A stretch of 64,000 bases of DNA from Ceraceosorus guamensis. Taxonomy: Eukaryota > Basidiomycota > Exobasidiomycetes > Ceraceosorales > Ceraceosoraceae. Under the pieces are notes generated by a model. That model was not told where the DNA came from. It made no database searches and saw only the letters and a program-made list of their open reading frames with translations. Below, in pieces: positions 55,432 to 64,000 of this stretch; positions within the stretch are counted from its first letter, which is position 1, and each line of letters begins with the position of its first letter. The position numbers and the translations under genes were made by a program. The stretch is from the NCBI RefSeq assembly GCF_003144195.1, contig NW_020290025.1:186001-250000 (forward strand), written 5' to 3'.

Positions 55432-55650
55432 CTACTGAGACGATGCCGACGGAGGTGAGGAGGTAGATGTGGAAGCAGCAGGAACCCGTGCCGTGTTCAA
55501 ATCAGAGGCATCAGAAAGCCCCGCTGAGACAACCAAGGATTTGACTTTGTACCCAGCCAGTATGCCAACTACGTACCTAATTGCATCACAGCAGAAACGA
55601 CAAGTCACGAACGCAGCAGGTGCAATTACAATCGTGAATAAGGAAGCCAT
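55432..55650 (-). CDS. Small hydrophobic open frame, doubtful
   Basis: A 72-codon frame with a true ATG. The first half holds two hydrophobic stretches, LFTIVIAPAAFVTCRFCC and YVVGILAGYKVKSLVVSAG, and the tail is Ser/Thr/Pro-rich. This resembles small organelle membrane subunits in layout, but no family is recognised and the length is within chance expectation in 4 kb of non-coding sequence. Confidence 0.22.
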   Translation of the reverse strand: MASLFTIVIAPAAFVTCRFCCDAIRYVVGILAGYKVKSLVVSAGLSDASDLNTARVPAASTSTSSPPSASSQ

Positions 55651-55812
55651 CGCTCTCTAGCCCTCGCCATTAATTCAAATCAAAAATCCGTCGGCGTCGC
55701 AATCTTTTCAGGACACCGAGAGCTCGAGATTGCGCGCTGGGCATGCCTTTTGGAGCGGATCGCGCGCTTATAAGGTCAATTTAAGCATGTCATTGTAATC
55801 ACGGTAGGTGAA

Positions 55813-55845
55813 CAGGAAGCAGGAAGCAGGAAGCAGGAAGCAGGA
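55813..55845 (+). repeat. CAGGAAG heptamer tandem repeat
   Basis: Four full CAGGAAG units and a partial fifth, perfect, in the gene-poor region. Confidence 0.95.
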
Positions 55846-57868
55846 TCATGCAGCTAGCAGCTCAGCATTGCCTAGTGTGTTGCAACACACTCGCACCTCG
55901 CACTCGCGACCCTTGACGGTTCCGGTGGCCCTTTGCCAACGACCGCGCGATGGATAATTTTGAATGCTTTCTTTGAATTGCAAGGTCACGCTTAGCCTTC
56001 TTTTTTTGCTTCCGGCGAGGAACGCGCCTGTCATGCAGGGTTGTGCTACTCACGACTGTATGGTTTGGTGGTGCTGCATGCATGCATGCACGTTCCTTCT
56101 CGTCTCGCATCAGCAGCGGATCAGCTGCGCGAAATGGGTCACAGCTATGATAGCATGGCCCGCAAGCGGTTTTATTGGGGCTGCCAAGGGTCTGCGCGGT
56201 GGAGAGCTTCAAGACTCCGCGCGTGCCTGATCTGTGAATGATGACGGGCTCTGCTGATTATACTCGTGACTCACCACTCAGACTGTACCCACCGGTAGAA
56301 GCAGAGGCGCGCTATAGACTCTTTTGATCCACACTTGTGACTCAAGGCATTGTGCGCCTCAATCTCGAGGCGTCTAAGGAAGTGAATGGGATTGTCTGTT
56401 GTGCGGTGCGATGTGAAATGCTCAGATACAGAATCACGAGTCACGAATAGAAGAGGCATTCAAAGATTGGGTCCGCAAGGGTTCCAACTCTCAAGCAGAC
56501 CTATTGCGAGTCCTCTCATCAGCTGTAGAGAACGCACTCACTCCCTCGTCCAATCAGTCGCCCAGAGGAAGATCCGGAAGCAGATCCGTCTGCGAGCGGA
56601 GTGCTAACTATACGCCGCTAACGCCGAGGGAAAAGAGGCTCCATTTCTGCGCTCGGCCTCCCGATCAAGTGGCTTCGTCCGATTTGATCGGCCAGCCTGA
56701 GGCGGGCGTCCTTTGGATTTGATTGAAGTCGAGCGACGCTCCGCCGCTATATTGATCCTGACCGCCGCCGCGACCGACGGTAGGCGCGCGGATCGTGATG
56801 GAGATGAGCTTGCCCTTTCGCTCGCTCGCTCGCAGGCACGCAGGCAGGCGGGCGGGCGGGTCCCAGGCTCAGGAGCTAGCTAGGCCACTGGCGGACACGT
56901 GCGCTGTGCAGAGTAGGCGAGACTCCCACTCTTGATCCTCGCTCCGTAAATCGAGCACATGCCACACACACAGCATGTCGGAATGAGCGGATGAGCCCCC
57001 CTCGTGAAAGCATTGAAGTTGCCTATCGCTCCAAAGAGCAATCAAGCAATGTGAACGCCAAGCAGGAAAGGTAAGGAACGATTGTGATTCCAGCTCGGCT
57101 ACACAGTCAAAGTACTTAGACCCGCGATGCGGTCGAGTGTCAGCATCGCTTCGTCCCGCAAGATGCGTGCAGCAACGCTACGCTACGGCACCGCTAGCGT
57201 CCAAATAGTCTGGAAAGTCGCGCGCATGTGAGCTCAAAACACCCGCTCAAAAGCCCGAAGGATGTGCTCGACTCCCTGACTGCATCGAAGACGCTCGACT
57301 CGCCAACTGGTAGCCTCACTTTTTGGATCCGCTTCGATCTAAGAATAGCTAAAAAAAAAGCTGCTCCACTCCTGCACGTGGACAGCTTCAGGAGCAATCT
57401 TGAATGACTCGTTCGTGACTCGCAGTCGCGAAGGGGACCCCCCCTTATCGCCCACATGGTGCCCGCCCCCCGTCATTCGGGGCCGAACAAGGTGGCGTTT
57501 GATCGACCTGCGCTAAAGCTCGTCTCGCATGAAAGAAAGCCAGTCCTTTCTCGCTCCATTCGGGCCGACCGCACGGCACAGAAAGTTATGTTGAGCGCCC
57601 ACGCTCTCTTTGTATGCCGAGAGGAAAGTAGATGCGATGATCACGCAAGAGCGACAGACGCATAGAAAGGAGACCTGATTTGACGCGTAGCTTCGGCTTT
57701 CAAATACGGCAAGAGTGACATCAAGATTTGGGCAGCGGGTATACATGCAAGTAAAATGTGATGAGTTGATCATTTGTATGGTAGTCGTGAGTAAGTGATG
57801 TGCTTTGTTGAGGTGGGGGTGGGCAGCAGTGCAGGCAGGACAAATGGAGCGTGTAGCTAAGTCGCGTT

Positions 57869-60800
57869 CTACCGGTTAGGCTTGTATGGCGTCTTACCAG
57901 CCATGCGCAGGCGATCCTCTCGTTCCTTGTCCTGGCGCACGAGGCGCTCAATCTCACAAGAAATGGCGTGCACCCACAAATCGCGCTCGAGCTTGCACCT
58001 GGCTCGGAGGACCAGGTGATTGTGAGACGCATCACTCAGCATTGGCACCGCGGTGGCGACTGCTGGCTGCGTTGCGTGGTCCACAGTGGCCGAATTGGTC
58101 GTCATGCTGGTTCCCATTGCAGCAGTAGTGACTGCGGTCCCATCTCGGGGCTGGACGTGGCTGTGAGGATCAACGGCGTGCTGCAAGCGCTGAGGCCTGT
58201 ATCGCACAACCATTGTGCAATCCTCGTCCTCGTCGACAGTCAACAATCCATCGCGATACACGCGAGGCAGGCGATGCCGTTCGCCGACATTCGCGGCATT
58301 GCCACCGCTTACCGCTCCAGCTCCCTCGGTGCGACCATTCGTCAGCATTTCTTCCGTCAACTTTCCACTATAGATGTACGCATCGCGCAAATGGACAACG
58401 GTCTCTTGTCGCTTGTGGAAGATGCCTGCGTTCTGTCGGTCTCTTGCTGTACGATGCGAAGTGACGATCTTGTAGCTCAACAGTCTGCCAGCAATGAGGA
58501 TGTAGTATCTGCTGCTAAACGACGTGTACGCTTTGCGTTTGTGAAACAAGCGTCCGGCTCTAATGATGCCGCGACACCCTTCTAGCATGCACCAATTCCA
58601 AGTGGTTCCCAACAACGGCGAGACGTGATCAGAGTCCGCTTCCTGCCCGAGCACGGCCTCACCAGCCGCAGCGTCTTCATCGTGATGCCGACCGCGCCTT
58701 TTCCTCATCATCGAGGGATTGTATCCGCTAACATGCATCAGCTCGATGGCATCCGCTTTTTCACGACGTTTCCAGTACTGTGCCAGACAGGCCAGCCGCT
58801 CGACCCATTCTTTGGCGATGGATGCGCTGTATGCTTCGAAGCGCGTGGTACGACCGTTGGCCATGATGACCTCGAACTGTCGGGACCGGCGCAATGCGTT
58901 GCGATCCGCAGCAGCCGCTAGACCTTCCTCGCCGCCAATATCGATCTGTACTGGCGAAAGTGCAGGAGCTTCTTCCTCGTCCCCATCTGCATCATGACGC
59001 TCGATGAGTGTTGTATCTTGCTCGCGGGCTGCGAGCTTGACAGCCTCGGCTCCTTCTTTTGGCAGCTCGTGCGGATCTGCGCACATATCGGTACTTGGCC
59101 GGCGCTGGTGACCCGTGCCGACGCATCTGATGACGCGTATATCTCGGAGGTCGACGTAGCCATCGGCTTTGCTGATCTGTTCGAATTGGCGACGGCGTTC
59201 GAAGGCTTGGTACGCCAAACGCTGCGCAGTGACAGCATCCTCGCCAGCTGCAGCAATAGCAGCAGTGCTCATCACTTGTTCTCGAAGTTCGTCCATGCTT
59301 TCATCCCTGGTGAGGCGTTTGTCTCGACCTAGCACCTTGTCGAGAGCCCGTCGAGGCTTGTCTCGTTTCCTTGTGCGCTGCTGTACTCCTCTGGGATCTT
59401 GACTCCGTCGCGGCAACGGCCGCCGCTGGAACGCAGTCGCCTCCAGCACCTTCTGCGGTCCAGTGGCGAGGTGGCGATCAGGAGGGAAGGCGCGTGAGGG
59501 GCGGCAGACGAAGATGTGTCCGTCATGGGTGGTGACGTAGATCCGCGTCAAAGCGCCAGACACCGGCTTGACGCGCCAGAGGTAGCCTTCGACTGCAGGC
59601 GGCTCTTCGATCTCGCGTCCATCTGCCGTGGTAGTGTTAGTTGGGTAGTGCATCCCTGCACGCAGCTCCAGGGCAGGGATCTGGCACGCCTGGGGGGAGT
59701 GAATACGGAAAGGTGTGTCAGGTAAGCCAGTCCTCGGAGCAAGTCGTGACGCTTAGTCTAGCTTACCTGTCTCAGCACTGAGCCTGACAAGACTGCCCAA
59801 TCGCGCGCATCTCCTTGCACAGTTGTGGATTCTGTGATCCAATCAAGAGTTGTGCCATGACGCCAGGCAAGCTCGAATTGTAGACCCATACTGAAGACAA
59901 CTTCGACGAGGTCTTTCCAGTCCGACTGCTTGAGTACAAGACTGAGAGTGGTTCTAACCAGGTTGTTGCGGCTGATGAGCTTGAACCCTTCTCCAGCACT
60001 TCGCACCGAGCCAGAGCTATGCATGACCAGCTGCCCGTTGCCTGGCAGCTCAAGGGCCTGAACGCTGCTAGCCGAATGACATGGAACCTCATCCGGGACA
60101 GGGATGCGCACTTTGCCATCCAAAGCAGGTATGTGGACGTCTAGGCTCTCGGGGATCAGTCCGCCAAGTTCGCGCCAGATTTCCCACATCCAGTCCGTCG
60201 CAACGCTCCGCGCGCGAGTATCAAAGAGGAGGACGTGAGTGGGTGAGCGGCGCAGATGGAGCTTACCACGGTGCCCATTGACGTCGTGTTGATAGTGAAT
60301 GGCAAAGATTCGGTCCACGGGCGAGAAGAGGGACATGCAGGTAGAGCCACGCCGTAGGGGCACGATCTGATGCAAGTCGAGGCGGCTCGCATGACCAGTC
60401 GCTTTCGACATGAAAGTCTGAGCAGCACGGGAACGTGATCAGCGCTGATCACATTTCAATGTCCACACGCCAACACTCACAGGGTCGTCCCAAATTTCAA
60501 GTCTGGCATGACGCAGTACAACCATGTACTCTCGCCACGGATCGCTATAGACAGCATACTTTCTCGCAGAATTCTCGTCAAGATCTGCCGGCAAATCCGC
60601 AGAGGGCGTCCAACCGATCTTGACCAGCATCCTGTCGCGCTTCAATTCGGAGCGTGGTGTTGTCATTGCTTCGGTCGGAGTCGTGCTTCCGCTATGCACA
60701 GGCGTCGACCTGCGATTTTCAAAAGAGCCTGGTCTCGAGAGGACCTCTTCGGGAGGGACAGGCTCAGTAGCGCCGGATGGTGGACGCGCAATCCTCCCGT

Positions 60801-63800
60801 TCGCAGAGGGTGTGAGCTTGACCTCGGCATTTGGACCATTTCGAGTGAAGAGCGAGGTGCTGAGGCTGCGTCCTGTCACGTTAGGTCTCGCGCCGCCTTC
60901 AAATTGTACCGTCTTCCGCGGCGACGGGTGCACGTCCACGGTCGAGTTCAATGCCGTTTCGTACACCTGCCCTGCGCTAACGACACCCAAATCCTTGGGC
61001 CCCTTTGCCTTCTTTGGTGTGTGAGGACGACTGTCGTGAGAGCCTGCGTACGCTTTCGTGTCCCCACTGAGCGTGCTCACGGTGCGGAGGCGCGGATCGC
61101 GATTATCAGCGACTGCAATTTCACTTCCCAACAACGTGCTACCAGCCGTGCTGAGCGCTCTGGATTCGATGGCATCTGGCGCACGATCGCCTGCGGATGT
61201 GGGCGTGCCCTGTACGACGACCTCATGATCGCTGGCTGTCTCAGGCTTGACGCCGTCTACGCGTACACCTTGAAAGCTTTGTCTTCTCAAGAGATTGTGC
61301 GCCGCCTCGGGAAACAGCTCATCAGCTTTGATGGGTGGCTGTGGATGCTGCTGCGCCTCGAATGGGGCTGCTGGGGGCGTGGCGATGGCTTCCGTCTGCT
61401 CCTCATTCTGCACGTGAACCATCACGAGGTCTTCTTGAGCACTGGACCACTCCATTTGCGATGTCGGCTTGCCAAGGGCGGCCTGCGACAAGCTGACGTC
61501 GGTGCCCGAGGAGGTGCTCGCTTCTCGTATCGCGTCTCTGGACAAAGCAGGACCAAGGTCCTTTCTCGCAGCTCTCCTTTCAGCCTGGCGCGCACGAAAA
61601 GCCTCGATGCTGCCAAGACCATTCTCGAGAGCTCGCCGACTGCGCTCTGCCATGCTTCCAAATGTAGGCGAAGCGACACGGTTGTCGCTGCCCAAGCTGG
61701 AATTTGCGCTCATGAAACTGACGACATCGCTCCAGCCGTGCCTGCTTTCGATGGTGAATTGCGATTCGTGGTCAGCACCTTTGGTGTGCGGAACACTCAG
61801 TAATGACACGGCTGAGTTGCTCGAATGAATTGGCCTCCTCTTGGTCGGCGTTGTATTTGGCGTGTCAGATGCATTCCGTAGCTTCTCGTTGATGGTCTCT
61901 TTTCCGCTAGGCATTGGCCTCGTTGTACTCTCGGTGGCTTTATCCTCAGCAGGGCTCGCTTCCGTGACGGTGAGCTGCGCTTTCCGAAATGTATCGTCCG
62001 CGAGCTTGCCGTCAGTCTGCCCAACTCCATTGACCTGTTTGTCGTCTGCCGAACCTTGCGCTTGATGCGCAAAAGTTGAAAGAACATCCGAAGGGCTGCG
62101 AGAAATGTTGTCCGTAGTGTGCTTTGACTGGGAATCGCGCGTCGCGCCATCTCGCTCTGGCCGCTGCTCCTTCCGCGACGTGTCCTCGACGCTGGCAGAG
62201 TCATCTGATGCATGGTCCAACAAGGATGCGCCCAAAACGGCTTGGCGAGCATTCAGGACCTCTTGGAATCGACGACCGACTTCGAAGCTGCCTCCTACCC
62301 ATTTAGTGCCTCCTGCGCTCGTGCCGACCTGCCCAGGTTTACCCCGAGCCAATGCAGCAAATGAAGCGGATCTCCTTCGTGCTGCACTTTCTCGCGCGCT
62401 CGTTGCGCTGCTCCTACCGCCAAAAAAGGCCACAAGCTTTGCTCGAAACCCTCCAGTAGCTCCGAATGAGCCTTCGGTGAATCGCGTACCGTGCGAGCCA
62501 AAGCTGCCCAGCGTTCCGACAGTACTTGCCCGACTCATCTTGCTAGCTCGTGAAAATTCCCTTGGATGCCCTCTGGCGTACGAGGCGCTTCGTCTTCGTG
62601 GCGGATAGCTAGTCTCGGCAGCGATGTGAGCTCTGGCTCGAGAGCCGTCTCTTTGCTTCGGGAGTCGTCGCTCGAAAGGCGATGCGTCTTCGACCTCTTC
62701 GTTGGGGCGAAATGACGACGGAGCCGTTGGGTCGTGCGCACTCGCATCCGCGTCGTGTTGGCTGCCTACGCTCGCTTTGGACAGCCTACGTGCCTCGTAA
62801 CGCGTGAGGCTGCCAGATGCTGATGCAATGTGCCGCAGGGAGTTCTTGCTCCTGCGACTGCGTGGCACGGAGCCTTTGAATGTAGACAAGGAGCGATCTG
62901 AAGCCTTTCGACCCAGCGCCAAGTCTTGCAATGAGCCGGTCGTCCGCTCAGAGAGGGGCGTCGCATGGGCGATGGCATGTAGTTGATGCAGTGGGGCAAG
63001 CCTTGCAGCACTTTCCGCTCTCGGCGTGGCTTCCTGCGATGAGCTTCCATTGCGAATGCTCGGAGCTTTCAGAGTGCCAGTCTCGCTGGTGTGATCGATG
63101 GTCTCGTCTGCCTCTGCCACGGAGACGTCCAGCAGAGCGAGGGGAGGCTCGCTCGCTTCGCGAAGATGACTTCCGGCTGCAGCGCTTTCAGAGCGTCCCC
63201 TTCTAGCTAGCACGATGCCTTCCGGAAGGTCGAAGGAAAGGCGGCGCTTGGCTTGCTGCGCGACCTGATCATCCAATTCGCCCTCCACAGAGCCTATTCC
63301 TTTTCGATCTCGAGCCGACCTGCCCCATGAGGTGCTACTCTCCGTATTCTTGCTCCAACCGTTGGTATCCTCGAGATGAAGAGCATCTTGAGACTCGTCG
63401 AGCCTGCCCTTGCCCTTTCTTGCTCTGGCTAATGCGTCGCCCTCGGACAATACGCTATCCGGAAGGGACTTGGCGCTGGCAAAGCTGACCGCAGATGCCT
63501 CTCGAGCCAGGTGCTGACGATTACGGGCAGCCTGGGACGTCGAATGAGCGATGCCAGGGTGCGACACGGTCAACGGCGACAGATCGTGAGGACTTGCGCG
63601 GCGTTGCGAGACACTCCGCTCGCTAGACGCTTCTCGTTCGCGAGAACGAGGAGGTCGAAGGGTGGAGGGTCCGGAGCTTGGATGCTGGCCTAGCTCCTCC
63701 CCTCGGTCGCCAGTCAGTCCCCGCACACGGTCGCGAGCCAGATCCCTCGCCTCCACCTCGCCGCTGAATGGGTCATCGCGATTGCGCACAAAGCCCGGCA

Positions 63801-64000
63801 CATCGTGGATCGCTTTGCGACCGTGCGAGTGCGGCGGAGATGTTGGAGGGAGATCTAAATGCGGTGGTAGTAGCGGCTCGACGATGTCCTGGTTCGCTGT
63901 GCCACCAGCAGCGGGCTCCGACTTTACCACTCCCAAGCCCAAAGGCTCATTTACTGTCGCATCTTCGGCGATGGCCGCTGCTAGCGAGGCTGCAGCGTTG
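57869..64000 (-). CDS. SPO71: Spo71-like PH-domain protein, 5' end beyond window
   Basis: Large pleckstrin-homology protein resembling Spo71, which in yeast acts with Vps13-related factors in prospore-membrane growth. Exons are 64000 (open at the edge)-60481, 60417-59767 and 59689-57869, about 2000 codons. Roughly the first 1150 codons seen here are Ser/Arg/Pro-rich and probably disordered. Ordered parts include YSDPWREYMVVLRHARLEIW, SLFSPVDRIFAIHYQHDVNG, HVLLFDTRARSVATDWMWEI, VEGYLWRVKPVSGALTRIYV and SRQFEVIMANGRTTRFEAYS. The last PH domain is WNWCMLEGCRGIIRAGRLFH followed by RYYILIAGRLLSYKIVTSH, and ends in LERDLWVHAISCEIERLVRQ. The two introns are 63 and 77 nt. Assignment to Spo71 is from the PH-domain arrangement and remembered sequence character. 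Another fungal multi-PH protein is possible. Confidence 0.72.
60435..60452. repeat. 18-bp perfect palindrome within an intron
   Basis: GTGATCAGCGCTGATCAC, a perfect inverted repeat without spacer, inside the 63-nt intron between the first two Spo71-like exons seen here. It could form a hairpin in the pre-mRNA close to the acceptor, or be a protein site. Confidence 0.9.

Larger units (their letters stand above)
53755..57868. other. Gene-poor region, 4.1 kb
   Basis: Longest stretch without a supported gene. It lies upstream of the membrane-protein gene and downstream of the Spo71-like stop. Contains repeated CGTGACTC/GAGTCACG words (near 54733, 54889, 55288, 56052, 56267, 56330, 56432-56448, 57410), a heptamer repeat, CATGCATGCATGCA near 56078-56091, and a GGCAGGCGGGCGGGCGGG run near 56842. 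One 72-codon membrane-protein-like frame is listed separately. No RNA gene, transposon or terminal repeat recognised. Confidence 0.4.

Noticed and set aside
60508-61803. Plus-strand frame of about 430 codons opposite the Spo71-like gene
   Set aside because: Contains no known domain, and the minus strand shows a continuous exon spliced in frame to PH domains.

Overview
The window reads as nuclear DNA of a filamentous or dimorphic fungus, most likely a basidiomycete of the smut lineage (Ustilaginomycotina). That placement is an inference. It rests on moderately high GC, protein-coding genes split by many introns (mostly 45-100 nt) with GTGAG or GTAAG donors and CAG or TAG acceptors, very short exons, and a gene complement of ATG11, a Lag1-type ceramide synthase, a Spo71-type PH protein and a complex I 21 kDa subunit. 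I saw no rRNA, tRNA, CRISPR array, transposon or virus-like element. All exon maps were built by hand from splice signals, reading-frame continuity and remembered family motifs. They are models, not transcript evidence.

Layout. 0-3.2 kb: the 3' end of an intact FGGY carbohydrate kinase converges on proline dehydrogenase (PUT1). 4.1-6.2 kb: GPI mannosyltransferase 1 (GPI14/PIG-M). 7.1-9.5 kb: copper amine oxidase. 11.1-12.6 kb: an epoxide-hydrolase-type alpha/beta hydrolase. 13.4-16.1 kb: ceramide synthase (LAG1) in 14 exons, divergent from a Whi2-like BTB protein at 17.0-18.6 kb. 19.4-27.0 kb: three plus-strand genes for RNA or DNA binding (NAF1, an RRM protein, an AT-hook protein). 27.2-29.0 kb: an FAD monooxygenase. 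30.9-33.8 kb: a SnoaL/NTF2-like protein and an NAD(P)-binding SDR-like protein. 34.0-39.0 kb: the autophagy scaffold ATG11. 40.0-41.8 kb: LCB1, the first subunit of serine palmitoyltransferase, divergent from the complex I 21 kDa subunit at 42.7-43.6 kb. 43.9-47.7 kb: a strongly diverged xylulokinase-like protein. 50.9-53.8 kb: a single-pass membrane protein. 57.9 kb to the end: a Spo71-like PH protein, cut by the window edge.

Functional links. LCB1 and LAG1 are the entry step and the N-acylation step of sphingolipid synthesis, about 24 kb apart. GPI14 makes the anchor core whose lipid is later remodelled to ceramide in fungi. PUT1, amine oxidase and the complex I subunit belong to nitrogen/carbon catabolism and respiration. 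No co-transcribed cluster or dedicated secondary-metabolite cluster is evident. Gene spacing is mostly 0.1-1 kb, but two stretches (47.7-50.9 kb and 53.8-57.9 kb) are gene-poor and hold short repeats and a recurring TCGTGA-type word.

The most unusual items are the xylulokinase-like protein that has lost two FGGY signature motifs, the clusters of 10-28 nt micro-exons in the ceramide synthase and xylulokinase-like genes, and two stop-free, frame-preserving introns in the ectodomain of the membrane protein.
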